Below are positions 1 to 10,225 of a stretch of DNA of 64,000 bases, piece by piece. This stretch comes from Dermacentor variabilis. Its lineage: Eukaryota > Arthropoda > Arachnida > Ixodida > Ixodidae. Made by a program: the position numbers and the translations under genes. Location: positions 108,387,122-108,451,121 of the forward strand of contig NC_134570.1 in assembly GCF_050947875.1 (NCBI RefSeq), given 5' to 3'. The notes under the pieces were generated by a model. The model was not told the DNA's origin. It saw only the letters and a program-made list of their open reading frames with translations, and made no database searches. Each line of letters begins with the position of its first letter. Position 1 is the stretch's first letter.

Positions 1-610
1 TGACAGCTCAGTTCAGGTCACTTGGGTGTCGTGATTTGCCGTGAGGGGATTCGAGAGGAGTAACTGAAGGGTTAAAACCTAACTCCCGACCTCTCATGGA
101 GGTTCAGGGCGCAGGAAAGGTGCTCTGCACTTTCGGCTCTCTCGAGTTAAGGCTCCGGTCTCAGTGTAACCGAAGGGTCTTGACGTACGAACGGTGTTAT
201 GCACTATCGGCTATGTCGAGTTGATACGTAAGACTCACTGTAAATAGCTGTAGATGTAAATATTGTGTACATAAACTCTTCTCTCTAAGTGCAAACGTCC
301 ATGGCGTTCCATCTCTGATGAAAGTGGATAAACGACGACGACAGCAGCTGAAGAGAAGTTTCTCTACCAAGTAAGCTGATTACGCCAGCTCGGAGCACTC
401 TGTGCTACGAGTAAAGGAAGTAGAAAATTCAGTTGTCCCTAGTTTACAGCGCGATTTCCTTGATTTTATCGCGACATCAATTAGTACTCGTGGCCGCACT
501 CGTGCAGACTCGCACGCCGCCTGCTGTCCCGCTGTGAACGACGCGCACGCGGAGCCAGAGTGCGCGGTGGTATTTAGAGGGTCTCCAATGACGCGGAGTG
601 CTCTTGGCTG
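1..610. other. Left edge, no gene recognised
   Basis: No coding similarity is visible. Around 240-290 the plus strand has a repetitive 'gtaaatagctgtagatgtaaat' style A/T segment of the kind found near poly(A) sites of tick LTR elements, so this may be the end of an LTR entering from the left. The pairing partner would lie outside the window, so this is only a guess. Confidence 0.2.
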
Positions 611-677
611 AAACAAACAAACAAACAAACAAACAAACAAACAAACAAACAAACAAACAAACAAACAAACAAACAAA
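611..677. repeat. (AAAC)n microsatellite
   Basis: About 17 uninterrupted copies of the tetranucleotide. Translation of this tract creates long spurious open frames on both strands. Confidence 0.97.
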
Positions 678-2105
678 GAGATGTGGGCGCACTGGTGAAC
701 GCTGTGCTGAATCGGCTCCGTGGTGGAGCCGGGTGCAGCCATCCGCTGCATCATGCTAGCGTGAGCGCATACAGTGCAGGCGCGTACTGCATACAAGCAC
801 ACTACAGTGCCCCTGCATGCCGAGCTGCTGCTGAGTGTACGCGCACTGGTCTGAGCCAGAACGGGCAGCAAACGTCAGGCTAAAACGTTACTAAATACTT
901 CACTGGCCGACCAACGCCGGCGGTTCGCCGTCTGTAATGCGCACCATTTATCGAGGTGCGACGCCTGCTGTGCCACTATGGTGACGCTCCTCGGAACGTT
1001 GGCGCAGTGGGTAGCCGTGGCCGGGGCGCTGTATACCTCTCCGCAAAGCCGAAGTTGCCTTGCTTCGCTGCGTGGTGCCAACGCGTCGTATCCGCGTGCA
1101 CATGTAAAACGCCGTCTGAGGATTTCAAGCGTCACGCGAAACCTAGCTAAAACGCGCTGCCAGAGGCTATAGCCTTTCGTCGGACGATACATGCTACGTT
1201 TCTTCTTTGCGAGTGTAGGTACAGGAATAAATTTAAAGGCTGTAGGGTAATCATAGCAGGATTAGAAGAAGCAGCGCAAGCTTTCCCCGCGACAGTTGTA
1301 CTGGCAGCCATGGTTACAACATTCGCCTTTCTTATAAGTTTCATGAATGTATAAACACCTGCGCGCGTTCTTTTGGGATATTTTTCAATCTTCTTTAATG
1401 TTGAGTCAAGCTGTACAAAGCGAGAAATTGGCCGCAAGCAGTATTTTTCTCACAAGACAGTACTGCCCCGAATATTTAGCGTTCCAGAAAGAGACAGACA
1501 CACGACGAAAACACATTAAAAGAAATTTATCTCGAGGAACGATTCTAACAAAGAAAAACGAACAACAAAGAAATCTCATATAATCCTATATGAGATTACT
1601 AAAATCCTATACGCACACTAAATATCTCTCAAAACTAGCTATATACATTAGAAGATAAACTATACCTCAGCTATATACTGTTCCTCAGTTCGACTAAACA
1701 AGTAGCAATTCGCCGCTAGAAATCGAACGTTCTGGCCGTCGCCAGTAGTGGCGGATGTCGGCCCGGCGTGCCGTAAGACTTCACAAAGGAGACATAATAT
1801 GAACACTTACTTTCTGGCTCGACCAAAGGTACTCTTACCAAAAAAAGATGAAATATTTATCACCGAGAGAGGAAGGCCCACACAGAGTATTTAGGGGCTG
1901 CTGTAAGTATATAGGTGTTTCTTTCGGAATTATATTTTTGGCAATAGAGAAAGAAATGGTCCAGTAATTCTACGTCCCCACATGGGGCCCCAATGTTCGA
2001 CGGTGCGAACCCACACCTACTCACGCACCGATTTAATAACGGTATTCGACATTGTAATAGGGTAATCGAAACTTCACATCGCCGACAGGGACACGATCGG
2101 ACATT
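678..2105. other. No gene recognised
   Basis: Short frames only, none resembling a known protein. A small perfect hairpin (11-bp stem, 4-nt loop) lies at 1572-1597. The sequence is CpG-rich up to about 1150, then A/T-rich. Confidence 0.4.
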
Positions 2106-2609
2106 TCAGGGAACACTGAATGTCCGTCCGTAATCTGGAGCAGCAAGGAAGGGCTCATTTTTTCTACCCAGGACTCGTTGTCGTCTTCGGAGTCTTGTCA
2201 CCGCAAGCAGAGTAAGGTTGGGTATAAAGAAACTTACTGGCCCACCACGCGCTGCCTTTGTCAAGCTGTCTGCAATCTCATTAAGGGCTAGTCCGCAATG
2301 TCCAGCTATCCGCAAAAGCCGAATTTCTTAAACATGAGGTGGATTGAAAAAGTGTAGCGAGCGGTGCATGCAGTAGTGAATTATTTGTGCTTTCAAGCGA
2401 CATAAGAACTGACAGGCAGTCTGCGAGCATTATTACGCGTGACAAATTGGTCAGAACTTTGCATAGAGCCAAACATATGGCCATGAATTCGGCGACAAAA
2501 ATTGGAGTGCAATCGGGCAGACAGATAGCAAAGCTCCATGAAAGTGTTTCAGAGCTAATGCCTGTCGCCGATTTCTGATCTTTCTGTGAGGCGTCCGTGT
2601 GCCCCACAT
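2106..2609 (-). pseudogene. RNase H remnant of an older non-LTR retrotransposon
   Basis: On the minus strand two frames, offset by a frameshift near 2300, give an RNase H-like series. A 'HTDAS' start motif (near 2600) is followed by an 'AEFMAICLAL' block, an 'ADCLSVL' block and, in the shifted frame, 'GHCGLALNEIADSL' (near 2290). These match the D-E-D-H/D block order of retroelement RNase H. The frame upstream (LRNFPSY) continues at 7963 on the other side of the I-like element, so this is the 3' part of a decayed element split by that insertion. It is non-functional: frameshifted, no start, truncated downstream. Confidence 0.75.
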
Positions 2610-2622
2610 TGTATGACGGGAA
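2610..2622. repeat. Target-site duplication, left copy (13 bp)
   Basis: TGTATGACGGGAA occurs here and again at 7950-7962, exactly flanking the I-like element. A perfect 13-bp duplication is typical of target-primed reverse transcription. Confidence 0.93.
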
Positions 2623-2851
2623 GAAGAGAAGAGAGAGAGAGGAAAGGGGAAAGGCAAGGAGGTTAACCAGAGAAAAAGATCCGGTTGGCTACCCTACACT
2701 GGGGAGAGAAAGGAGGGGGAGGTAAAGTGGTAACAAAGTAGAGATAAGGAAAGGAAGGAGCGTAGACACACAATCACAATCGGTCACTGGCACCGAATAC
2801 TGTCATCGCACAGCACAGTGACACTTGCCGCACTATCAACATCTGTTCAGG
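2623..2851 (-). other. 3' UTR and CT-rich tail of the I-like element
   Basis: Follows the in-frame TAG at 2852-2854. Read on the minus strand it contains 'GGGTAGCCAACCGG', then 'GGTTAACCTCCTTGCC', and ends in a (CT)n run directly against the target duplication. The same order of blocks recurs at 25.9 kb, and the 'GGTTAACC' plus pyrimidine ending recurs in the SINE at 33.5 kb. Confidence 0.7.
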
Positions 2852-3091
2852 CTACAGCCGCCTGTCCAATTCTGTCGCCCTCAAAAACCGCAACAGTGCC
2901 CTCGTCGCCCTCTGCTGCGATGGCTTGTGATGGCGGTATTTTAAAATAACTTCCTCTGTGAGAGGTCTTTGGTCAAAGCACGCTATCGCGGTTGCGAGTG
3001 ATTGTCTCTGCAAATTATATCGAGGACAGCCACAAAGAAGGTGTTGAAAAGTCTCCTCGTTACCACAGTCCTCACACGTGGCGTCGTCGGC
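2852..3091 (-). pseudogene. ORF2 C-terminal tail beyond a premature stop
   Basis: After the TGA at 3092-3094 the same frame stays open for 79 more codons to a TAG at 2852. It encodes a typical LINE C-terminal Cys/His cluster (CEDCG... HLLCGC) and an Arg-rich helix. The stop therefore looks like a point nonsense mutation inside the original ORF2 rather than its natural end. Readthrough cannot be excluded from sequence alone. Confidence 0.75.
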
Positions 3092-6000
3092 TCATCCAAT
3101 TCGGTAAGCGAAAGACTTGGTGAAAGCCACCCCTAGCCATAGTCGACAAAGCAGGGTAGCTTCGCGACGGCAGAGTCCAGCTGGAATACAAAGGCGTAGA
3201 GGGTAGTCAAGATTCTGGAGTCGGTAGTCGTGAAAACTTCCAGCGTTCCACAAAGAGAACGTGATGTCACGGCTGATAATTCGAAGTTTTCGAGCGGCAT
3301 CTGTCCTTGATAACGGTATCGGCTCCTCTTTGTCCCCTTGAAGAGCCGACCGAGCAGCGTTGTCAGCGTGTTCGTTCCCTATGACTCCGCAGTGACTTGG
3401 AAGCCACTGAAATGTCACGTGGTGTCCTTTCTCAGTTAAGGTATGAATGAGTTCTCTAATCTCAAATACCAGTTGTTCGTTTGGTCCGCGCCGCAGGGCC
3501 GATAGCAAAGATTGCAGTGCAGCCTTCGAGTCACTGAATATTGACCATCTTCGAGGTTGCTCTTGGCTGACGAGACGAAGTGCAGCGCGAAGGGCTGCAA
3601 GTTCCGCTGCCATCGGTGTCGTTGGGTGACATGTCTTGAAACTGATGGTGGTGGCTTTCGCTGGGAAGACCACGGCTCCAGAGGAACACTGGAGAGTTGC
3701 CGATCCATCAGTATAAATATGTACGTGTTCGGCGTACCTCTCGTGTAAAAGGAGCAGAGTTAGTTGTTTAAGAGCAGGTGATGACAGCTCAGACTTTTTC
3801 CTGATTCCTGGTACGGTGAGGTGCACTGCGGGTCGAGCCAAACACCATGGAGGAATCGATGGCTTAGTTGCGGGGGTGAAGCCTGACGGGAGGCAGGTGT
3901 AATACTCCGAAAGCGTAGTACAAAATGCTGCCTGCGGCCTTTCTGACGGTAGTGTTGCCAGATGGTGGGAACAGGCACGGGCAACGTGCCTAATGTGCAC
4001 TCTCAACACTTCTACCGCAATGTGTGTTTGTATAGGTTGGTCCCGAGCAAGCGCAATAGTCGCTGCTATCGATGTGCATTTTGGCAAACCAAGACAAACC
4101 CTGAGAGCCCGAGCTTGAATAGCCTGTAGAGCACGAAGATTTGTCTGGCAGGTGTTGGTCAGTACGGGCAAACTGTATCTCAAGAAGCCCAGAAAAAGAG
4201 CCCTGTACAATTCCAACATTGCATGCACTGACATTCCCCAAGTCTTTCCTCCCAGAAACTTGAAAAGTTGGGAGATTGCTGTCAGACGCTTCTTCAAGTA
4301 GGTCACGTGCGGGCTCCATGAGAGATCTCTATCAATGATTATGCCAAGAAATTTGTGAGTCTTCTCATAAGAAATTATCTGGCCATTTATTGATATGGCG
4401 TAGGGTGTCATTGGTTTGCGAGTGAACGCCATCAGTGCACATTTGTCTGACGAGATTTCAAGACCTTGGTTGCGGAGGTATATAGCTATTAGAGTAGCAG
4501 CTTTTTGAAGTCTTGCACGTATCTGAGGACGTGTCACACCTGAGGTCCATATACATATGTCGTCGGCGTACATTGATATCTTGATCGCTGCTGGCAGATG
4601 ATCAACGAGACCAATGAGTGTGAGGTTGAATAGGGTAGGGCTTAGTACACCGCCTTGAGGAACACCTCGGTACGTGTAGTGTAGTGCGGTTTTACCATCA
4701 CCGGTACACACAAAGAACGATCTCATAAAAAGGTAATGAGAGATCCATTGGAAAACTCGACCACCTAGACCAACCATCTCAAGAGCATGGAGGATAGCCT
4801 CGTGAGATACGTTATCGTATGCCCCCTTGACATCCAAGAACAAAGCTGCACATAATCTTTTGCGTGACTTTTGAAGCTGGACGTACGTAGCGAGATCAAC
4901 AACACTGTCTACTGAAGAGCGATCTCGACGAAAACCAGCCATGCAATTCGGTAACATGTTGTAGTGCTCCAGGTACCACTCCAAGCGGGCAAGGATCATC
5001 TTTTCCATTATCTTTCCCACACAGCTGGCCAGCGCTATTGGGCGGTATGAGGTGGGTTCAAGTGGGGACTTGCCTTGCTTCAGGAGAGGGACCAAGCGGC
5101 TTATCTTCCATTCTTCGGGAACCATGCCATCCTGCCAAGATAAGTTGTAGAGATGTAACAGTTCTCTCCGTGCGCCATCACTCAGGTTGTTCAAGGCGCG
5201 GTAGGATATTCCATCTGGTCCCGCGGATGAAGAACGCCTGCATAGAGCAAGAGCCGCATCTAGTTCCTCCATTATAAAAGGAAGATCCATGCGGCCGTCA
5301 CGTGAAACAGGGATGCGACTGGGGGCTCGAAAGCCTGGACCGGTTGCTTGGCCAGCGATCCTTGCACAAAAGTCTTCTGCAACATCAGCCACTAGCCGCC
5401 CCTGGAAGAGCGCCAGCGCTTTGAATGGAAAGCGTTGTTCAGGGAGGGAACGCAGACCACGTATGGTTTTCCAGATGTGGGAAAGTGGCTTTCGGGGGTC
5501 TAGTGACTGGCAAAACCTTGTCCAACGTCGAGATGCCAATTTATCCATGCGACGTTGAAGTTTCTTTTGTAGTCGTCTGGCTGTCCTAAGGTCTGCGATG
5601 AATTTTGTACGCCGGGAACGCCGCTCCGCACGACGACGGAGTGCACGAAGTCGCTCCAACTCTATATCCAATTCCGTGTGCTTCGACGAAACCGTCACCG
5701 TGCGCGCGGCGTGTAGCATTGCAGACTTGATTGCTTCCTCTAATCCAGAGGACAAGCCCTCTCGACAAGCATCCTCCATGGTGGAAGTAAAAGTGGTCCA
5801 GTCAATTAATCGAATGGTGTTCCGTGGGGTGGGACTGGACATTCCTTTGATGACAAGGTATGTGGGAATATGATCACTCCCGTGTGTCTCGATATCCGAA
5901 CACCATTTAACATATCTTGTGAAACTGCTGGAGACGAAAGCTAGGTCAAGACAGCTGCCATAATTCACGCCTCGTATAAACGTTGGGCTGCCGTCATTCA

Positions 6001-6523
6001 GGAGTGAAAGGCCGTGGTTACAGGCGAAGTTTGCAAGCCTTTGCCCTCTTGCATTTGTTCTTGCGCTTCCCCATGCTATATGGTGCGCATTAAAATCTCC
6101 GATGATGACATATGGGGCAGGGCACACAGACAAGATGTTCGCTAATCGTTTGGGATCAAAAATACTTGAAGGCGAGATATAAACGCCAACAAGTGTAAAC
6201 ATGAGTTTGCCCTTTTTAATTGTTAGGCAAACGTATTGATTTTTATCATGAGGCGGAATCGGCTGGCGAACATATGTCAGTTCTTGACGAAGAAAAACGA
6301 TGACTTTGCTGCATGCATTAGTTGTTGCGGATATAACAGCTTCGTATCCCGATAATCTGACTGGTTTTGACACATTAAGCTCACATATGACAATGACTGG
6401 GAACAAATTAGTATATATATACTGACGAAAATCCGAAAGGCGTGATTTTAGTCCTCTTGCGTTCCATTGAATGATTGACGCTGCCTTGACTTCCTCTCGA
6501 AACGATGGGCGATGGCTGGCCAT
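3092..6523 (-). CDS. ORF2: endonuclease-reverse transcriptase-RNase H of I-like element
   Basis: Encodes the LINE replication protein that nicks target DNA and copies element RNA at the nick. Numbered from the ATG at 6523, the first ATG of the frame. An N-terminal exonuclease-endonuclease-phosphatase domain carries IIQWNARG, IGDFNAHH (about residue 138) and GSDHIP. The RT domain has YRPIALAS, FLDVKGAYDNVSHE, GVPQGGVLSP and the catalytic YADD (652-655; bases 4559-4570). The RNase H domain has YTDGSA (D939), MAAELAAL, FSDSKAAL and LPSHCGVIGNEHAD, so all four acidic residues are present. The frame stops at TGA 3092-3094, but the same frame continues for 79 codons with a Cys/His cluster, so this copy appears truncated by one nonsense change. 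The ORF1 stop lies 48 bp upstream of this ATG. The family call is firm; enzymatic activity of this copy is doubtful. Confidence 0.92.
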   Translation of the reverse strand: MASHRPSFREEVKAASIIQWNARGLKSRLSDFRQYIYTNLFPVIVICELNVSKPVRLSGYEAVISATTNACSKVIVFLRQELTYVRQPIPPHDKNQYVCLTIKKGKLMFTLVGVYISPSSIFDPKRLANILSVCPAPYVIIGDFNAHHIAWGSARTNARGQRLANFACNHGLSLLNDGSPTFIRGVNYGSCLDLAFVSSSFTRYVKWCSDIETHGSDHIPTYLVIKGMSSPTPRNTIRLIDWTTFTSTMEDACREGLSSGLEEAIKSAMLHAARTVTVSSKHTELDIELERLRALRRRAERRSRRTKFIADLRTARRLQKKLQRRMDKLASRRWTRFCQSLDPRKPLSHIWKTIRGLRSLPEQRFPFKALALFQGRLVADVAEDFCARIAGQATGPGFRAPSRIPVSRDGRMDLPFIMEELDAALALCRRSSSAGPDGISYRALNNLSDGARRELLHLYNLSWQDGMVPEEWKISRLVPLLKQGKSPLEPTSYRPIALASCVGKIMEKMILARLEWYLEHYNMLPNCMAGFRRDRSSVDSVVDLATYVQLQKSRKRLCAALFLDVKGAYDNVSHEAILHALEMVGLGGRVFQWISHYLFMRSFFVCTGDGKTALHYTYRGVPQGGVLSPTLFNLTLIGLVDHLPAAIKISMYADDICIWTSGVTRPQIRARLQKAATLIAIYLRNQGLEISSDKCALMAFTRKPMTPYAISINGQIISYEKTHKFLGIIIDRDLSWSPHVTYLKKRLTAISQLFKFLGGKTWGMSVHAMLELYRALFLGFLRYSLPVLTNTCQTNLRALQAIQARALRVCLGLPKCTSIAATIALARDQPIQTHIAVEVLRVHIRHVARACSHHLATLPSERPQAAFCTTLSEYYTCLPSGFTPATKPSIPPWCLARPAVHLTVPGIRKKSELSSPALKQLTLLLLHERYAEHVHIYTDGSATLQCSSGAVVFPAKATTISFKTCHPTTPMAAELAALRAALRLVSQEQPRRWSIFSDSKAALQSLLSALRRGPNEQLVFEIRELIHTLTEKGHHVTFQWLPSHCGVIGNEHADNAARSALQGDKEEPIPLSRTDAARKLRIISRDITFSLWNAGSFHDYRLQNLDYPLRLCIPAGLCRREATLLCRLWLGVAFTKSFAYRIG

Positions 6524-6571
6524 GTCTCTATTCGAGGCACTCAAGCACTGGGTTTAAGGCGTCCAGTACTT

Positions 6572-7849
6572 TCAGTGCATTTTGAGCAGACGTAGGTTCG
6601 ACAGAATCACTCGAATGGCATCTATGAGGGGACGCAGCATTGAAAGGACTTGACGATCTGCTTTGGGCGTGGCATCGGCGGCAAGAGCAGGCTCCCGAGC
6701 GGGCTTGACAATCTGTAGTTCTGTGGGAGAGTGCTGGCTCGGAAGCGCAGGCCATTCTTCTTGAGTCAAATTCCTGTCAGGCGACTTCCTTGTGCTGTTC
6801 AGCCCCTTTTTGGCCTGATTGGAGAAAGTGGGTGCTACAATGGAAGCGGCCCTCTCCTTTCGCGGCTCAGCCTTTTTTGAGGCGGTTCGGTGACGCCGAC
6901 GCCGGATCGTTGCAGCAGCCGCCTTGTGTGTCCAATTGTCCCGAACCATTTGCTTGAGAACAGCGACCTCTTTCTTGATGCGAGGGCAGTCCCTAGACGA
7001 GGCAGCATGGGAACCATTACAGTTGCCGCACTTTAGGACAGTAGCCCGGCACGTCTCCTCCGCGTGAGGTTCAGCACAACGGGGACATAGTATCGAGTTT
7101 GGGCAGACACCCTTGACATGTCCAAGCCTGAAGCACTGATGGCATTGAAGAGGCTTTTGTATGAAGGGCCGAACAGGGTGTCGGAAGTGACCGACTTTGA
7201 CGTGTGTTGGTAAGCAATCTCCTTTGAAGATCAGTTTGACGCAGCGCGATGTTCCAAGGCGGCTCACACGCGTGATGACAACACCCTCACTTGCTGGTTT
7301 GACGAGGATAGGCAAGTCCGCGTTGGGAATGGCGACATCGATGTCATAAATGACACCTGCTGTGGATGCGTCATCCATCGGGATATATGAACGCACTTTG
7401 ATGCGCCCTAGCACCGAGATTTGCTTCAGTTTTTCGAGCGCACTCCCGTTGGTAACATCGATTGCGAGGACATTTTTGCGTGCATTTATCCGAATATCCT
7501 TAATTTCATTCGGCACGACCCCTTCCAAGAAAACAGATAGTTCTTGCCTGTTTAGCAGTCGGAGGTTGTTTGAGGGCTCTTCGGGTACGAACACGATGGC
7601 GTGAGGCCAGCGTTCAGGCCCTGACTTCGACGTCGCCGTGCTCGCTTGCGTTGATGGGTTCGCGTTGACAGTCCTCCTTTTGGCCCTCTTTCTGCGGACA
7701 GTGATGAAGCTATCATCCGATGAGTCTTCATCCGACATCGAGTATAGCTCAGTGTCCTCGGTGTCACTGAGCACGCTTCCTCTCTTCCTCGTGAGGGACG
7801 GCCTTGATGACCGCTGGCCAGGAGGGCCTCTGGAAGGCTCCGCGTCCAT
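6572..7849 (-). CDS. ORF1: zinc-knuckle Gag-like nucleic-acid-binding protein of I-like element
   Basis: A 425-residue protein starting at the ATG at 7849. The N-terminal third is Ser/Arg/acidic and low complexity. A central region (about 80-230) contains RRM-like hydrophobic strands. Three Cys/His knuckles follow at about 236-290, beginning CHQCFRLGHVKGVC (C-x2-C-x4-H-x4-C), then CPRCAEPHAEETC and CGNCNGSHAASSRDC. The C-terminal part is basic. In I-type LINEs this protein binds element RNA and forms the RNP with ORF2 protein. The frame is uninterrupted. A further in-frame GTG lies two codons upstream, but the ATG is preferred. The 5' UTR is only about 100 bp, so an internal promoter near 7949 is expected by analogy with other I elements. 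Confidence 0.9.
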   Translation of the reverse strand: MDAEPSRGPPGQRSSRPSLTRKRGSVLSDTEDTELYSMSDEDSSDDSFITVRRKRAKRRTVNANPSTQASTATSKSGPERWPHAIVFVPEEPSNNLRLLNRQELSVFLEGVVPNEIKDIRINARKNVLAIDVTNGSALEKLKQISVLGRIKVRSYIPMDDASTAGVIYDIDVAIPNADLPILVKPASEGVVITRVSRLGTSRCVKLIFKGDCLPTHVKVGHFRHPVRPFIQKPLQCHQCFRLGHVKGVCPNSILCPRCAEPHAEETCRATVLKCGNCNGSHAASSRDCPRIKKEVAVLKQMVRDNWTHKAAAATIRRRRHRTASKKAEPRKERAASIVAPTFSNQAKKGLNSTRKSPDRNLTQEEWPALPSQHSPTELQIVKPAREPALAADATPKADRQVLSMLRPLIDAIRVILSNLRLLKMH

Positions 7850-7949
7850 GGCCACAAAACCGGGAGCCGAGGCACCAGGAAATTCCGAAGAATTCGTCGA
7901 AAACCAGAGAACACAGATAGAAGCGTTCTAAGAAGAAGGCACTTCGTCC

Positions 7950-7962
7950 TGTATGACGGGAA
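7950..7962. repeat. Target-site duplication, right copy (13 bp)
   Basis: Exact second copy of TGTATGACGGGAA (see 2610-2622). It marks the 5' end of the minus-strand LINE. Confidence 0.93.
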
Positions 7963-8854
7963 ATTTCGCAGACACTCATTCAAGAGTCCGACAAGTGTCT
8001 GTTTGGCTGTGAATTTAGCATTTTTTGGAAAGACGTTATCAAACTTGCAAGTTATGCATGTTTTTATTAAAGTGACGCATTGAAGTGATCTTGGGTTGAC
8101 GTTTATTTTTGCTGAAAGACTGCGTAAAGACTACCCGAGGAACCTTGTATCTTGGTCACATGGAATAAAAAAAAATATAGTGCCATTTGTGTTACATACA
8201 CCGTGTAATTTGTCCAGCGAACATGTTCGTATGCTCTAAGAAAAGTTTTTACCGTTAGCAGTTGAAATCTAGACGCTATATCTGGTATGTTTACTTCTAG
8301 ATACAGCACAAAGTTCGCAACATGCTTCTGGATGCCAAGACACTGAAGTAGAGCCCGTTTCTATACCATAAATTAAGATTGCAACATATAATTTGGAGAG
8401 CCAGATATCAACACACAACCAAATTCAAGAATGGGTATTACATAAGCGCGATAAATGTAAAGTAGAGTATCCCTACGCATACCAAACTTCCTTTTGCATT
8501 TTCTCGTCAACCGGTCAAGAGCGATTTCACTTTTTCTCACAACGTTTTTTATATGAGGACGCTAATCTAGGTCAGGGTCGTAAATGACTCCCAGGTACCT
8601 CGTAGTGTCTACTTGCGGAATCAGTTGATTCTGATACACAAGGGACAAGTGAACCGATCGATGCGAAGGGAATACAAGAAGGGCACTTTTGTTAATGTTA
8701 AGGATCATGCGCAAATTACCCATCCAGAGCACAAGAATACTTAAGTACGCTTGCAACTTTGTATAAAGCATGTGAATATCTTTAGCGGAACCAAGGAGTG
8801 CAGTGTCATCCGCACACAGAAACAGCGTAAAATCCTGCGTGATTGTAATACCGT
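7963..8854 (-). pseudogene. Older non-LTR RT remnant: catalytic loop, thumb and connection
   Basis: Minus-strand pieces in shifting frames. 'LFLCADDTAL' carries the RT catalytic ADD (8805-8813), 'TTRYLGVIYDPDLD' (8562-8600) is the RT motif after the palm, and 'LYLEVNIPDIASRFQ' (8250-8300) is typical of the connection region. The frame reaching 7963 reads LRNFPSY and joins the RNase H remnant at 2609 once the I-like element is removed. Several frameshifts and stops are present. The region upstream of the SINE (9106 onward) is the rest of the same RT. The clade is not resolved. Confidence 0.75.
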
Positions 8855-9090
8855 AATAATAATATTTCGGGTTTTACGTGCCAAAACCACTTTCTGATTA
8901 TGAGGCACGCCGTAGTGGAGGACTCCGGAAATTTCGACCACCTGGGGTTCTTTAACGTGCACCTAAATCTAAGCACACGGGTGTTTTCGCATTTCGCCCC
9001 CATCGAAATGCGGGCGCCGTGGCCGGGATTCGATCCCGCGACCTCGTGCTCAGCAGCCCAACACCATAGCCACTGAGCAACCACGGCGGG
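8855..9090 (-). mobile_element. tRNA-derived SINE (family B), copy 1
   Basis: Read on the minus strand it starts CCCGCCGTGGTTGCTCAGTG (A-box-like), then GGTCGCGGGATCGAATCCC (B-box-like), and ends in 'GGTTTTGGCACGTAAAACCC' plus an AT-rich tail. Identical 15-bp duplications (TGATTGTAATACCGT) flank it at 8840-8854 and 9091-9105. It interrupts the RT domain of the older LINE. Other copies in this window are at 23.9, 32.7, 38.7, 48.9 and 57.3/58.5 kb. It resembles abundant tick tRNA-SINEs; whether it is the published Ruka family was not checked. Confidence 0.92.
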
Positions 9091-9105
9091 TGATTGTAAT
9101 ACCGT

Positions 9106-10225
9106 GTAGCAGTATAAAACTATAGTGGCGGAATGCACTGAACCCTGAGGTACAACTCTTGTCTGGAAGAACCACTCAGAAAAATGCTTTCCATCTATGC
9201 AGAAAGATGTTCTTCCGTGCAAGAAATCCCTGATCCAAACAATGATATGCCATGGAGGGTTTAAGGCAGCAAGTTTATTCAGTAGAATGCTATACTCTAC
9301 GATGTCATAAAGTTTTTGAAACACCTAGTGTTACAGGGCCCGACACTTCTAAGTTTCTCTTGGCTAACCGTATTTTGCTTTCAAAATGGAGATGCGCGGA
9401 GCAAATAGAACAACCACTGCGAAATCCAAACTGAACGGTGCTGAATGATTTAACTGTGGTAGGGTAGCTAGCTGAATTTTAGAAATGCGCTCTGATAGAC
9501 GATTGTAAACAACTCTCTCGATGAATTGTACCATATTAGAAGTTACCGAGATTGGCCGAATATTGTCCAAATCACGCCCTCTTCCGGCGTTCTTTGGAAG
9601 CAAGGTAATTTTGGCAATCTTCCACTCGTTAGGTAGCCATATTTTCTCAAGGTAAATGTTCACAATATTTAGCAACTCTCCCGTAAAATTATGTGCCAAG
9701 AATTTGAGCATGCTATAGCAGATTTACCATCATAACCCGGAGCTGCCGATCTCATACAAATTACGACAGAGAAGTTCCGATGAGTTGGCCTCTTCAAAGT
9801 CATCGCACTGTGGCGTCATTCTGAACCCAACTGAGCACTGTGCCTGAAATTGCAACGCGAGATTACTTGCTATGCAATCAACATTAGTCTTAGATGCCAC
9901 TGGAATTCAGCGGAATTCAAAATGTGGCTGATAGAAGATTTCTTGCCGTGTTCCATGAATCTGTGCAAGGCTTTCCTATTTTTTTGGTCAGATAAGGAAG
10001 AGTTTGCATTAGCGTTATAATCATCCTTAGTTTTCCCAGCTGTCCGCCTGAAGGACGCAGCATAAAATTAGCATTTAATCCAATTTGGGGGGCTCTGATT
10101 TCGAAGAGGGCTCTTAGTCAGTCAGACATTTTACAACCTGCTCCGCGCGCTCAGCGTTATCGGGCGAAGTTAATGATTTGAAAGCAGAGTGCACAATCTC
10201 TTTAAAATTTTGCCACAGTTTGCGT
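9106..10225 (-). pseudogene. Older non-LTR RT remnant: fingers, palm and upstream linker
   Basis: Minus strand. 'LPNEWKIAKITLLPKNAGR' and 'NIRPISVTSNMVQFIERVV' (9530-9640) are RT fingers. 'QKLYDIVEYSILLNKL' to 'TRVVPQGSV' (9140-9324) is the palm with the PQG motif. Upstream, 'APGYDG' (near 9735) and 'KLWQNFKEIV' (near 10,200) match the endonuclease-RT linker of LINEs. Frames are broken near 9720 and elsewhere. With 7963-8854 and 2106-2609 it makes one decayed element of at least 2.5 kb. Confidence 0.72.

Larger units (their letters stand above)
2623..7949 (-). mobile_element. Full-length I-like non-LTR retrotransposon (5.3 kb)
   Basis: The element runs on the minus strand: about 100 bp of 5' UTR, ORF1 (zinc-knuckle Gag-like), a short gap, ORF2 (endonuclease, RT, RNase H), a 3' UTR and a CT-rich 3' end. 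Identical 13-bp duplications flank it at 2610-2622 and 7950-7962, so both ends are defined. Two ORFs, ORF1 CCHC knuckles and a C-terminal RNase H point to the I group; the exact clade was not tested. It sits inside the RT-RNase H region of an older decayed element. The perfect target duplication and long open frames indicate a recent insertion, although ORF2 carries one premature TGA. Confidence 0.9.

Noticed and set aside
380..871. 163-codon minus-strand frame with Leu-Phe-Val-Cys repeats
   Set aside because: Generated by the (AAAC)n tract at 611-677.
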